Shown: in pieces, positions 12,672-24,929 of the stretch
How positions within the stretch are numbered: position 1 is the stretch's first letter
Layout: every line of letters starts with the position of its first letter
From: Nicotiana tabacum
Taxonomy: Eukaryota > Streptophyta > Magnoliopsida > Solanales > Solanaceae
Direction: 5' to 3'
Assembly: GCF_000715075.1 (NCBI RefSeq)
Contig: NC_134087.1
Span: 185,163,276 to 185,227,275 of the forward strand
Length of the DNA stretch: 64,000 bases
The notes under the pieces: model-generated
Told to the model about the DNA's origin: nothing
Database searches by the model: none
The model's input: the letters and a program-made list of their open reading frames with translations, nothing else
Made by a program: the position numbers and the translations under genes

Positions 12672-15600
12672 TGTCGACGCCCCCTTTTTCTCTAACTGTG
12701 GGGTCAGAAATTGGGTATACGACATTAGGAGGACAACTCTATTCCCTTTTGAGAATTGGGTTTAGAAGTTGAAGAGTCGCCACCTAATGATTATAGTGCA
12801 TTAGGACACTTTTTTAGAAGAGTTTGAGTTGGAAAACCAGAGTTCGGGTAAGGGCTAGAAATTATCTCGAGGGGAAGGTGTTAGGCACCCCTCAAGATCC
12901 ACTAGTGTGGTTCCCGGCCATGTTGCAATTATGACTTAACAAGTAAACAATCAAAGCTCAAATAAGGACTCGCATATAACATTGCAATTAGGTTGAAAAC
13001 TTTTGAAAGTATATAGAGAGGGCAGAAATAAAAAAAGAGATTTGAATAATTTTACAATAAAAGATGAAAGCAAATAAAGGGAGGGGGGTCCTAAGTTTAT
13101 AATTAATATGGATCACTTCAATGCTATACCCAGCGATCACTCCTCATAAGAGGGGTCACACGTGATATTAGCACACCGGTCATCATATCCATATCTACCC
13201 TTCCCACCCCGTTAAGATGTTAAAGCGCGAAATGGTATCATTACTTATTGCATGCTATTACCCGTACCAATCCTATCAATCCCGGAGGCATATGGGACTA
13301 CTAATCCTAAAGGGGCGGGAGTTGGGGCTTTTGTGGAGTTTCAAAAGGACAAAATTCTAGGGCGACAAACAAAACACATAAAGCAGATATGGGAAAACAC
13401 ATAACAGTTGAAAGGCTCAAATAAACCTCCTCAAGTCTGAAAAGCATAGAGTTTAGCATGTCTTACATGTACTGATTAGGTCTGAATTAAACTTAAAAAA
13501 TGCATGAGGCAGACTGATTTATTACATACTTCAGATAAGAAATCCGAATCAGACCTGCCTGGTGGTTGGAATTGTCAAAGACTGATGCACTTATGGCTTT
13601 TACCCTAAAGCTTGCCTAGGTGAAACCTATAGGCATGATATCTAATAATGCAAAGTATACTGATTTAAAGGAAAAGCTTTACTGATTTTAGAAAAAGGGA
13701 TCTGCAGATTTTAAGACGAGTTTTAGATTCGAAACGAGGCTGATTCAATTAACTGATCCTATAGGCATGGTTTCTAAGTATCATTGATCTTAAACAGTTG
13801 CAAGAATCCTATAGACATGATATCTAGGCGTTTCTGATTTTGAACGTTTATAGAAGTGCAGAAGTCCTATAGGCCTGGTGTCTAAAATATTGATTGTTAT
13901 TTAAACCTATATACACGTTTGCCTAATAATAGATGCATATGCAGAATACGGAAAGTCCAATAGGCACGGTGTCTGTATGAGAATGCAGAAAAATCTTATG
14001 GACATGGTATCTATGTAAGAATGCAGAGTGTCAATGATTTATAAAATGCAGAACTTTAAAACATAGTAATTCCTATAGGCATGATCTCTAGATGAGATGC
14101 AAAATTTTATAAACGATAACCCCTATAGGCATGATATCTACCCCTTGCATGCATAGTTCCCCACCTTTTCCACTAGCCAATCCCAAATGTTTATTACAAA
14201 ATTATTACAAACCAGAATTGATAAAAAGAAAAAAGAAAATAAAAATTACATTAGAAAACTAAAAGTCCCAACCAAGGAGAGTCTGATTCGTACTTCTGTC
14301 TGAAGCATGAAGTAAACTAACTCTAAAGATCAAGTTCCAAAGCTTTTCTCTTATTTGGGATGTGTCACAGTTCCCAAGAGTTTCAAAGGGGCTCCGGGCA
14401 ATGCTTACACCCCAAATATATTTCAGAATCAAGGACATAGTGCAGTGTGGAAGGGCCATCCCTCAAATGTCCAAGTTCAGAGGGAACTCAAGGTCCCAAA
14501 GCAAGGCTCATAGGAGGGGGGGGCAGAACTTATAGTCTAAGAGTAGGTGCAAGTGCAGGGGAGGGGAGTGATAAGCTGGTGGTCATGCCAAGCAACTTGA
14601 AGTACTGGCACACCCCTGACCAATTTTGTCATTTTCAAATTGAGGAGTTATGACTTATTGAAAGCCAGGTTCAGGCCTGGATAGCCATTCAAAGGCTACC
14701 AGACCATAAACTTTAACTCAGCATACATAGGAGGTAGGGATAGGGGATTCATAACAGAAACAATAAACAAAGGAAGAGGGGACAAAAGGCATGATTAGCA
14801 ATGAAACATACTGACACACCCTTTACTTGGGGTCAAAATTTAGTTCATGAACAACAATTCATGTTGCCATGCCCTGAATCCCCATTTACAAACACATAGA
14901 GGTTAAAGGTATAGGGATCAAGCATTCGCAAGAAAGTAAAGCAAACAGCAGCATATGAACATGTCAAACTTTGCAGGTAATAGGCATAGATGTAAAGGTT
15001 CTAAGTAAACACATTAGGATGATTGCTAGGAACTGAATCAAGACATACCAGTAAAAGAGCAAGAGAAGGATGCAAAGACAAAGTAGTAGCAGTATATTAG
15101 CCTTGACTTTTAGCCGGCTAATAATAAGCAGGAGCAGAGAATAGCAGTAGAGAAAAGAGCAAGAGGGAATGCAGGTTTTGAAAGCAGTAGTGTGTGTAAG
15201 AGTATGCAATTCCTAGTGTGTCCAAAGTGCAGAAGGGTAGTCCCTTTTTATAGTGCAAAGAAGCAAGTAAGAAAAGTAAGAAAATAACTTGTAATCAATC
15301 ACATAGAATTTCCCTTCAGCTAAGGGATTTGATTTCAAACGGATAGAAGACATTTAAGGAAATAAATTTTGATTAAAACCTTTTCAAAGTAGCACAAAAG
15401 GGGTAAATACATAGAAGTTATTTAAGGAAAAGCTCAATGGTACACGGTTTGTGAAAAATAAGGAAAGGGAATCAATCAAACAGCCAGAGAAATCAAAATT
15501 ACAAGCTCAATTCGAATGAACCAAGTCAGGAAAAGGTAAAGGAGGTTCAATCAAAGAAAATCAGTGACAATCAGTCAAACCCCATTAGAGGATTTCAGAA

Positions 15601-17478
15601 TCAATCAATTAGTTAGTAAAAACCTTTGAAAGCAGAGTTCTCATACTTAAAGCACACAAATATGTGAATTAAGAAGAGGTTATCAAATTATTTAGAAGAG
15701 AGTTTAATCGAAGAGAAGTTCAGAATCATAAGTGAAGAGATATAGGTTCAATTTGCAGACTCATAGTGAGTTTGAGAGTTCAGGGTCCCAAAGTGGAGCC
15801 TTAACTCGAACACAAAAATCAAAATACTCACAGGAAACCCCCAAATCCTAGGGTTTCAAAATTGAATCAGACATGGAAGTGAGAAAGCAAGTCATTGAAA
15901 CAGATATGATAGCAGGTTTGAAACGCAAAGCAAGAAAGCCGATTTAAGAGCATAAAAGAACATGTTTTAGAAAAGTCGGGGCTTAAGCAAGTTCAGAAGA
16001 GAAGAGAGGATACGACCTTAATCAAAAGTAGATGAAAAATTAGCAAGAACACAAACAGAGTTTAGTAAAGCAAAAATCAAAGAACTCAACGGTAATCATA
16101 TATAGTAAAAGAGTAAGGAAAACATAACACGGATTAACATGTGAGTACTGGAGTAACATGCATAGTAGAAAAAGAAAGTGGAAGAACAGTACATGCGTAG
16201 TAAAAGAAGTCATACGAGCCTAACACAGACAAACACACATAAAGAAAGAATAGAAAGAATCAGAAAGATGCTTTTGAAAAACCTTTCAGAAACCCTAAAT
16301 TGAAGGTAAACAATTTTAAAAAGAAAATCTGGGGAAAACCTTTTAAATGACAAGTAAAGCATAGATACATCATAGATCTAAGCAAACAAACAGAGAAAGA
16401 ACCTCGAATAGCTTAGGGTTTTGGAGAAACCCTAGAAATGAGAAAGGCTTGGAAGAAGGTCCGATCTAAGTCGGATGAGGTCAGAAACAGGCTCAGAAGA
16501 CCAAGAGCCACCGGAGCAAGGTCGGAGATGGCCGGAATCTTCGAATCGGTGAAGGTCTGAGTGAATACATTCGAGGTCTGGCCTTAAACCTTCGAGCATC
16601 AGGCATGCAAGTGCCGGAGGAGGTGAGTATAGGCTCTCCATGGCCTAAGAAGCCATGGACTCCGGTGAAAACGCGGTGGAACAAGGTAGGAGGAGGCTAG
16701 GGTTCCGAAGAACCTTGAGAGAGACTGAGAGCGTTTGGGATTCAAAGGCGGCGGGTTAGGTGGAAAATGAAGGAATTAGGGTAGATCGTTTGGTTTAATT
16801 ATGGAAGGGTGGGTTATGGTCGTTGATCTTGAATGATCAACGGTCCAAATTTGAAAGGGTAGGTGGGAATCGGGTAGGGTCATTTAGATTGGGTTATGGG
16901 TTGGGTCAGGTTAAAAAGTGGGCCGGTCCGGTTGGGGTTGGGATTGGGTCAAATGGTGGTTAAAATTGAAATATACAAAGGGCTGTAATTGAAATAAATG
17001 AGGCTAAATGTTAAACAACCATTTCTTCCCTTTTATTTTATAAAGAATAATAAAAATAATTTTAAAAGCAAATTAAAAGTACGAACCTAATTAATAATTT
17101 ATAAATATCAATTTAAAAATATTGGAACCAATTTTACAATTATAAAATGCTATTAATCTTAAAGTAGGCTATAATTGCAATTATATGCAATTTAACTTTT
17201 AAAATACCAAATGAATTTGTAAAAAAACGTTCAAAAATTACCTTAACTATATTTTGGTATAAATATGGGAATAAAATAAATTATTCACCAAAATTGATGG
17301 TTTTGGGAATAATTATGGATTTTGTACTGCTAAACTAGACAATACATTGGTTTTAAAAAATCTTTAAAAATTTGGAAAAATATCAAAACACTTAGGCATG
17401 CTTATATATGCATATACATGCTATATTGAAAGTATTTTGAGTATAAAAAATACATAGGAAAAAATTGGGTATCAACAG
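12672..17478 (-). repeat. Element C 3' LTR
   Basis: 4,807 bp, from TGTCGACGCCCCC to GGGTATCAACA on the plus strand. It differs from the 5' LTR by a few percent by eye. It retains a segment of about 115 bp near 16,565-16,690 that the other copy has lost. It contains several repeats of a TATAGGCATG-type motif between 13,620 and 14,140. No supported gene lies inside. Confidence 0.9.
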
Positions 17479-17494
17479 ATGCCCCTCTTTACCC
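17479..17494 (-). other. Element C polypurine tract
   Basis: On the minus strand GGTAAAGAGGGGCATC directly precedes the LTR start TGTTGATACCC. Confidence 0.85.
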
Positions 17495-17569
17495 GGGAAG
17501 GATGAAAGAGTTGCCGGGAAAAGATATGATGGCCAATTTTGACCGAACAATTTGAAGAATTTTGACTGA

Positions 17570-17640
17570 GCTCTGGTTCCTGAGCTGCCTACATATCCCT
17601 GGTTTTACAGGAATCAGGCCATATGTAGTTCAAGATCCAT
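17570..17640. repeat. Repeated 'CTGCCTACRTATCCC' module, first copy
   Basis: GAGCTGCCTACATATCCC followed by a G/A-rich stretch and CAGGCC occurs here. A second copy, GGGCTGCCTACGTATCCC, is at about 19,480-19,545 with a similar downstream CAGGC. The two copies bracket the repeat-rich 3' region of C. Function unknown. Confidence 0.6.
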
Positions 17641-17859
17641 CGGCGGAATATGCCGAAGGAGATTTGAAACGGACGAACGCGATGTTAAGATTGGGAAGGA
17701 TGGTCAGAGTCCGATAAGCTGCGTGAACTGGAGCGGGATCGCTCCTGATGAGACGGCCGTTGCTAGACGGTTTACCTACAAATGAGCAATACGAACATAT
17801 ATTGTACATAAATTTAAACGTGATGCAAATTCCCATTAGACCATGAATGTTATCTTTGG

Positions 17860-18310
17860 ACGGTTAGGATGACGTCCTTGGACCATGACGTCTCGGGCTA
17901 TGAAGAGCGTAAATAAAAATTCGCAGGCCATGAAATGATGTTCTCGGGCTATGAGAATGGTGCTTCCGAACTATGTTGCCTTTGAATAATGATATGCAAA
18001 AGATAAAATGGGGTCCTCAGGCCATGGCATGACGTTCTCGGGCTATGAAAATGATGCCTCCGAACAATGACGCCTTTGGACAATTTGGCGATCTTTCAGC
18101 CCATGAAATGCAGAAGGTGGCGATCTTCCAGCCGATGCAAGACGTAAATAAAAGGTGGCGGTATTTCAGCCGTGCAAGAAAAATAAAGTGGCGCTATTTC
18201 AGCCAATGCAAGACGTAAAATAAAAGTGGCAATATTTCAGCCGATGCAAGAAAGATAAGGTGGCGTCTTTCAGCCGATGCAAGAAAATAAAGTGGCGATA
18301 TTTCAGCCAT
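17860..18310 (-). repeat. Two short tandem-repeat families in element C 3' region
   Basis: From about 17,860 to 18,100 a loose repeat contains TTCTCGGGCTATGA and CTCCGAACAATGACG-like units. From about 18,105 to 18,310 units of roughly 35-42 bp share GTGGCGATATTTCAGCC followed by GATGCAAGA. They lead into the hairpin-type repeat that begins at 18,313. Arrays between integrase and the 3' LTR are typical of Tat-lineage elements and are a known source of plant satellites. Confidence 0.75.
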
Positions 18311-18312
18311 GC

Positions 18313-18830
18313 AGGATGGAGACAGAGCTTAGTCTCAGACTGCAGAAAGGCAACCTTATGCAGATGATGATGGAGGTAGAGCTTAACCTCGAAAGGCAGA
18401 AAAGTAGCCTTATGCAAAATGAAGATGAAGACAGAGCTTAGTCTCGAAAGGCAGAAAGGTAGCCTTATGCAATGCAGGAAATACAGATGGAGACAAAGCT
18501 TAGTCTCGGAAGGTAGAAAGGTAGCCTTATGCAATGCAGGAAATGCAGATGGAGGTAGAGCTTAACCTCGGAAGGAAGAAAGGTAGCCTTATGCAATGCA
18601 GAGAAATGTAGATGGAGGTAGAGCTTAACCTCGGAAGGCAGAAAGGTAGCGTTATGCAAAATGTAGATGGAGACAGAGCTTAGTCTCGGAAGGCAGAAAG
18701 GTAGCCTTATGCAAAATGTAGATGGAGGTAGAGCTTAACCTCGGAAGGCAGAAAGGTAGCCTTATGCAAAAATGCAGATGGAGGTAGAGCTTAACCTCGG
18801 AAGGCAGATAAGTAGCCTTATGCAGTGCAG
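18313..18830. repeat. 53-63-bp tandem repeats with two paired hairpin variants
   Basis: Nine units start near 18,315, 18,368, 18,424, 18,486, 18,548, 18,611, 18,666, 18,721 and 18,777. Each has an inverted repeat of 5 bp around an 8-base loop containing AGCTTA, followed by AAAGGTAGCCTTATGCA-like sequence. Four units carry (GAGAC or a near variant)-N8-GTCTC and five carry GAGGT-N8-ACCTC. The two arms always change together. The array lies in the presumed 3' untranslated region of C. Confidence 0.85.
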
Positions 18831-19234
18831 GAATGTAAAAGGATGATCAGTAGTAAGATCTGTTAGCTGATAGCTGATTACGACAATATGACTGTTGGGG
18901 AGATTGTGTATGGATAGCAATTGCAGGCAAGTGATGATTCTGAGAAGTTGCATTCTTGGGAAAGTATGCGTACATAAATATACCTGACGATATTGCGAGT
19001 CGAGTGCCTGCATCCAAAGAAAATCGTGAGTTCTGTGAGGGGAAAGGTTAGTTCGTCTTCCCCGAGCTCTTGATGTTGTGTGTCATTGGGGTAGCGTCAC
19101 TAAGCAACAACAATCCGGATAATAGTTATGCATGATTTAGTAAATATAACGTAAGTATATAATCGAAAATAGTTTTCTTTAGATGATCCAACGACTGCGA
19201 CGTGGTTCAGGACATTTCAACCTCTTTTCTCCGG

Positions 19235-19431
19235 AATTTTGAGGGTCCTCCTCAAAATTCTGCCCCAGTTTGCTGAGCGGACATTTCTGACGGCTGTGCT
19301 AAATGACTAAAAAACATCTTTGGAATTTTGAGGACCCTCCTCAAAATTCTGCCCCAGTTTGCTGGGCCGGCGCTTCTGGCGATGCATGAGCTAAAATTAA
19401 CTTCAGAATTTTGAGGGCCCTCCTCAAAATT
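19235..19431. repeat. Three direct repeats each with a perfect 10-bp inverted repeat
   Basis: At about 19,235, 19,324 and 19,407 the arms AATTTTGAGG and CCTCAAAATT surround 5-base loops GTCCT, ACCCT and GCCCT, each followed by CTGCCCC. Spacing is 89 and 83 bp. The arms are identical in all three copies while spacers and loops vary. They lie between the end of integrase and the 3' LTR of C. Confidence 0.9.
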
Positions 19432-19572
19432 CTGCCCCGGTTCCAATAGCGGGGGAAAATGGAATTTTTATTAAATTATGACCGAACCCATAGGGCTGCC
19501 TACGTATCCCCTCTTAAACGGGAATGAGGTCAGGCATAGTTCAAATTACATCATTAAGGGAATCATAAGTGG

Positions 19573-20690
19573 TTACACATAATATCGTTTCACTGCATCT
19601 GAATTGATTGGCTTCGACCAGCCTTCTCCATCCATCTCTGCAAGAATAAGGGCTCCTCCAGTTAGAACCCGGTGGACCATGTACGGACCCTGCCAATTGG
19701 GAGAGAACTTCCCCTTGGCTTCATCTTGATGTGGGAATATTTTCTTCAACACCAGCTGCCCCGGTGTAAACTTCCTTGGTTTAACTATTTTGTTGAAGGC
19801 TCTAGACATTCTGTTCTAATACAACTGACCGTGGCAAACTGCATTCATCCCTTTCCCGTCTATAAGGGCTAACTGCTCGTAGCGACCTTTTACCCATTCT
19901 GCATCATCCAACTCTACTTCTTGTATGATCCTTAGGGAGGGAATTTCTACCTCGGCGAGGATGACCGCCTCTGTACCATAAACCAACATGTAGGGAGTTG
20001 CTCCGGTCGATGTGCGGACTGTAGTGCAGTATCCCAATAAGGCGAATGATAACTTTTCATGCCATTGTTTGTGCCTTTAGACCATCTTCCTTAGTATCTT
20101 CTTGATATTCTTGTTGGTTGCTTCCACAACTCCATTCATCTGAGGCCTGTAGGTTGTAGGGTTTTTGTGTTTGATCTTGAAAGTTTCGCACATTGCTTTC
20201 ATCAAGTCGCTGTTGAGATTGAAACCATTATCGGTGATGATTGATTCCGGAACCCCGAACAGACAAACAATGTGGTCACGGATGAAACCCGCCACAACCT
20301 TCTTTGTGACCGACTTGTATGATGCTGCTTCGACCCATTTGCTAAAATAATCGATTGCCACTAGGATCAACCTGTGCCCATTTGATGCGGCAGGCTCGAT
20401 AGGTCCGATAACATCTATTCCCCAAGCGGCGAATGGCCATGGTGAGCTTGTCGCAGTAAGCTCATTTGGAGGCGCCTTTATCATATCTGCATGTATCTGA
20501 CAGCGATGGCATTTGCGAACATACTGGATACAGTCTGTTTCCATAGTCATCCAAAAATACCCTGGGTATCTTCTTTGCTAAGACAAAACCATTCATGTGC
20601 GGCCCGCAGGTCCCTGCATGCACTTCATCTAATAGCCTGGACGCTTCTTTTGCTTCGACACACCTTAGTAAACCCAAATCGGGAGTCCTC
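19573..20690 (-). pseudogene. Element C integrase, broken
   Basis: Integrase inserts the element cDNA into the genome. Reading leftward it starts with a zinc-binding segment near 20,600, with HAGTCGPHMNG and then CHRCQIHADM. The catalytic core follows: the first Asp in WGIDVIGP (near 20,420), the second in ITDNG (near 20,240) and the Glu in VVEATN (near 20,120), so all three catalytic residues remain. The C-terminal part has YMLVYGTEAV and KFSPNWQGPYMV and ends at a stop at the left boundary. A frameshift near 20,560 separates the zinc finger from the core, and further breaks lie near 20,070 and 19,812. It is the last part of the pol polyprotein. Confidence 0.88.
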
Positions 20691-21640
20691 CTATACAGGA
20701 TTCCTCCATTGTGAAAAAAGTTGCTGGATAGCCTATGAAGTGTACGCTTCTGAGTAGCGTTGGCAAGTCCTGGATATGCCCCTGTTTTCAAGTACTCGTT
20801 GATGTCATGGAACCATGGTTTTCCATCCGCTTCCTCCTCAGTGTGGGCACAATAAGCTGGCTGATCATGAATCTTTACTGGGATGGGATCAATGAAATTT
20901 GTATTTGGATGCTGGATCATGGACGATAAAGTAGCTAATGCATCCGCAAACTCATTCTGGACTCTGGGGATGTGCTGAAATTCTGTCTTTGTGAACCTTT
21001 TCCTCAACAACTGTATATGATGCAAGTAGGGAAGTATCTTAGAGTTCTTAGTTGCCCACTCTCCTCGAACCTGATGTATGAGCAAGTTTGAATCCCCGAT
21101 CACTAGCAATTCCTGAACATTCATGTCAATGGCCATTTTGAGCCCTAAGATGCAAGCTTCATATTCGGCCATATTATTGGTGCAAGGGAACCTGAGCTTG
21201 GCGGATACCGGGTAGTGCTGGCCAGTTTCTGATACTAAGACTGCTCCTATGCCAACTCCTTTGAAATTTGCAGCTCTGTCGAAAAACAACCTCCAACCAT
21301 CATAGGATTCTGCAATATCTTCTCCTATGAAAGATACCTCTTCATCGGGAAAATACATCTTTAGGGGCTCGTATTCTCCGTCCACGGGATTCTCGGCAAG
21401 ATGGTCTGCCAAGGTTTTCCCTTTGATTGCTTTCTGGGTTACGTAAACAATGTCGAATTCACTTAGCAGGATCTGCCACTTGGCGAGCTTGCTAGTGGGC
21501 ATGGGCTTCTAGAAGATATACTTCAGAGGGTCCATTTTGGATATGAGATAAGTAGTGTAAGCACATAAGTAATGCCTTAACTTCTGCGCGACACAAGTCA
21601 GAGCACATCAAGTGCGTTCTAAAAGAGAATACCGGGCTTT
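20690..21640 (-). pseudogene. Element C second (archaeal-type) RNase H
   Basis: After the RT-linked RNase H the frame continues with KWQILLSEFDIVYVTQKAIK and then a second RNase H domain. Its acidic residues are visible: Asp in LFFDRAANFKG, Glu in MAEYEACILG, Asp in LVIGDSNL and Asp in EFADALATLSS. A second RNase H is a known feature of the Tat lineage and is a good lineage marker here. A stop (TAG) lies just upstream near 21,511. The domain would degrade the RNA strand of RNA/DNA hybrids during replication. Confidence 0.85.
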
Positions 21641-23005
21641 GTACGGTGTGAACTTCTTACTGAGATAGTAGATGGCTTGCTCCTTTCTCCCTGTTTCATC
21701 ATGTTATCCTAGAACACAACCGAATGCTCTATCCGATACTGCAAGGTAAAGCAATAGGGGTCTTCTGGCTTAGGCGGAACCAAGACCGACGGTGTTGACA
21801 TGTATTCCTTAATTCTGTCAAAAGCTTTCTGGCAATCATTAGTCCATTTGGTAGCAGCGTCCTTCTTCAACATTTTGAAGATAGGTTCACAAATGATCGT
21901 GGATTGAGCTATGAACCGGCTGATATAGTTGAGTCTTCCCAGGAAACTCATCACGTCCTTCTTGTTCTTTGGCGGCGTCAATTCTTGGATAGCTTTGACC
22001 TTAGATGGATCCAATTCTATTCCTCGATGACTCACGATGAAACCCAATAATTTTCCAGCAGGGACCCCGAATGCACACTTGGCGGGATTCAGTTTCAGAT
22101 TATACCTCCTCAGCCTGTTGAAGAACTTTTTTAGGTCTTCCATGTGATCCCTGGCTTTCTTGGATTTGATGATGACATCATCCACATATACCTCGATCTC
22201 CTTGTGTATCATGTCATGAAAAATGGTAGTCATGGCTCTCATGTAGGTGGCACCAATGTTCTTCAAACTGAACGACATCATTTTGTCACAGTACATTCCC
22301 CATGGCGTAATGAAAGCCGTTTTCTCTGCATCTTCCTCATCCATCCATATCTGATGATACCCAACGAAACAATCAACAAAAGACTGCAACTCATGCTTGG
22401 GCAGTTGTCGATAAGAATGTGTATGTTAGGCAAGGGGAAGTCGTCTTTGGGACTGGCCCGATTAAGATCCTAGTAGTCAACACAAACTCTAAATTTCCCA
22501 TCCTTTATTGGCACTGGCACGATGTTGGCTAACCATGTCGGATACTCTACTACCATGAGAACCTTGGCTTTGACTTGCTTGGTAACCTCTTCTTTGATTT
22601 TCAAACTCATGTCGGTTTTGAATTTCCTGAGCTTTTGCTTTACCGGCAGGCATGTTGGATCTGTTGGCAGTTTGTGAGCTACAATGGATGTGCTGAGACC
22701 AGTCATATCATCATATGACCAGGCGAATATGTATTCATATTCCTTTAGGAACTCCGTGTACTCTTTCTTTTCTGATGGTGACAGGTGAACACTGATGCAC
22801 ATTTCTTTGACATTCTCTATATCTCCCAGATTAACGACCTCAGTTTCGTCCAAGTTAGACTTAGGCCTATTTTCAAAATTCTCAACTCCTCTGACGACCT
22901 CTTCTGGTATGTCATCCTCTTCTGAGTTCGTATCCATTTGTTGCGTTGTCTCGTTGCAAGTCACAATCGTTGGTTCATCATCAAGGCAAGTAATAGTAAT
23001 GCTCT
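21500..23005 (-). pseudogene. Element C reverse transcriptase and first RNase H, broken
   Basis: The RT begins after an acidic linker with KEYEYIFAWSYDDMTGL and carries WLANIVPVPIKDGKFRVCVD. It continues with FVDCFVGYHQIWMDEEDAEK, the FSLKNIGATYMRAM stretch and the active site YVDDVIIKSKK near 22,180, then LLGFIVSHRGIELDP. A TAG follows CVDY near 22,470, a frameshift lies near 22,395 and another near 21,760. The RT-linked RNase H follows in the shifted frame (AIYYLSKKFTPYKARYSL) with further stops. The acceptor-like TTTATTTTACAG at about 23,005 marks the 5' end of this exon. Confidence 0.9.
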
Positions 23006-23195
23006 GTAAAATAAAGTAAATGATAGAAAAATAATAAGAGCGAGACATATAATAAACTAAAACGCTTCGATTAAATTCGTAATTATTTTGAATATCAGAG
23101 CTCTTTTCAGAATTAAAGACAATGCGGAAATAAAATCAACTGGTAAAAAGTAAAATGTGATGCATGGTGCTTTTGTTTAGCCTTGCTACCCCGAA
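23005..23195 (-). other. Probable intron between protease and reverse transcriptase of element C
   Basis: On the minus strand the protease frame ends at a stop just after a GGGTAGCAAGG donor-like site, while the RT frame begins after TTTATTTTACAG. The 190 bp between are A/T-rich and contain stops. Ogre elements are known to splice a short intron at this position. The exact donor is uncertain by a few bases. Confidence 0.65.
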
Positions 23196-24900
23196 GCCTT
23201 CCGGGCCCTGGTAGTTCTGATTGACCAATTGCTGAGGCGCTCTCCTGGGTTCACAACTTGTATAGAAGGGCCTTCCTCCCCTTCCTCCTCGAAAATAACA
23301 CTGCAATCCATATCATCATCCTCCAGGAACAGATTCTTCACGGCTGCCAATGCTTCATCTTCCTCCGACCCATATATAGTATCTGCCGGCTGGAAAGTCT
23401 GCTCCAGGTGAGGTATCGGGTGCTCCAGTGGGTAGTAGGGACCGCGCCATGGTGGCGACCAGTGATTGAACTCCTCCCAAGTGTACTCATACCCCAAACC
23501 AAATGTAGTGCCATGTTTCTTCAGCTTGATGGGTTTGGCGATTCCCTGGAGATTTTTGCCGAGTCCCTTTCCAGGTTCGTATCCACACCAATTCAGGATA
23601 CTTTCAATCTTGTTATCCCACCATTTATCTTTGTCTACAGTGTTGACTCTTTTAATGAGGTGGTATGTTTCTCCACCTATTCTCCTTCTGCCTCCAATCA
23701 TCGGGATGGTCTGGAGACTATATATGGGGTTGCTACCATCGCCATGAATGGTCACCTCTTGGTGATTCCATTCGAACTTCACTACCTGATGTAGGGTCGA
23801 TGCTACAGCTCCAGCGACATGGATCCATGGTCGTCCCAACAACAAATTGTAGGATGCTGGGACATCTATCACTTGAAAGTCAACATCGAACCAGGTTGGC
23901 CCCATTTGCAAGCATAGGCTGATCTCTCCGATAGTAGACCTTTGGGACCCATCAAAGGCTTTGACATTGATAGCCCCATATTTGATCTCGTGCAGGCTCT
24001 TTCCCAATGTTCTGAGAGTTATCAATGGACAGATGTTGAGGCTGGAGCCTCCATCGATCAAGACTCTAATGATGAAGTAATCCTCGCATTGCACGGTGAT
24101 ATGTAGGGCCATGTTGTGAAACTCAGTCCTTCCGGCGGTAGTTCATCTTCGTGGAAGGTGATTTTGTGGCTTTCCAATATTTGTCCTATCATATTTGCCA
24201 TTTCGCCCCCAGTTATGTTGCTGGGCACATAAGCTTCGCTCAATATCTTTATCAAGGCATTTTTATGTGCGTCAGAGCTCTGTAGAAGAGCTAGGATGGA
24301 GATCTGTGCTGGTGTTTTGTTCAACTGCTCAACGACCGAACACTCCTTAGCTTGTATTTTCCTCCAAAGATCATTGGGACCAGTTTCAGTAGTCCGTCCT
24401 GAGGATTGCTTACTGGACTCAGCTAGGTGCTTTGGAGTGTAAACCCTGCCTATTCTGGTTATACCATGCGCAACAATTTCTTCTCCCGTTTTGGTCTTTC
24501 CTTTCCTCCTTGCTTCAGCTGTGTAATCCCATGGTATGGTATTTGAGTGGAACGGTGTTATGTCTGACATTGCTACAGGAATGGGTACCCTCGGTGGTAA
24601 CACAACAACTTCAAAGAGTACAGGTGCCTTTGGAGCCCAAACTCAACTCAATTGGCCCGGCTATCTTCGTAGAAGAAGGTGCTTCAAATTCGAGAGGTGT
24701 AGACATGTTGACTTCATCTCCAGTGGAGGGCTGGTTCTGTACAACAATCGGGTTAAGTGTTACTACCGGTTTCTTTGGCTCATCATCCTCTGCAATTAAT
24801 CCTATCGATCCCTTGGGGTCCCAGTCATCTTCGATCTCGATCATGTGAATGTCCCCACCTCTGTGATCAGGTAGAGGGTTGTTGCGGACATTGAGAGTAG
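23186..24900 (-). pseudogene. Element C protease region with G-patch-like motif, broken
   Basis: The right half has VMSDITPFHSNTIPWDY-type sequence and a helical linker. The retropepsin-like protease follows, with active site VLIDGGSSLNICP near 24,055 and the partner motif YNLLLGRPWIH near 23,835. Further left a glycine-rich stretch, CGYEPGKGLGKNLQGIAKP (near 23,570), looks like a G-patch, a motif reported in several retroelement proteases and usually linked to RNA binding. Frameshifts near 24,640 and 24,120 and a stop just right of 24,900 break the gag-protease polyprotein. The active-site triplet is D-G-G rather than the usual D-S/T-G. Confidence 0.85.
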
Positions 24901-24929
24901 GCTCCTTTGCTACAATAACCTTACTGTCG

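Noticed and set aside
23258..23794. 178-codon plus-strand frame opposite the element C protease
   Set aside because: Shadow of the well-supported minus-strand protease frame.
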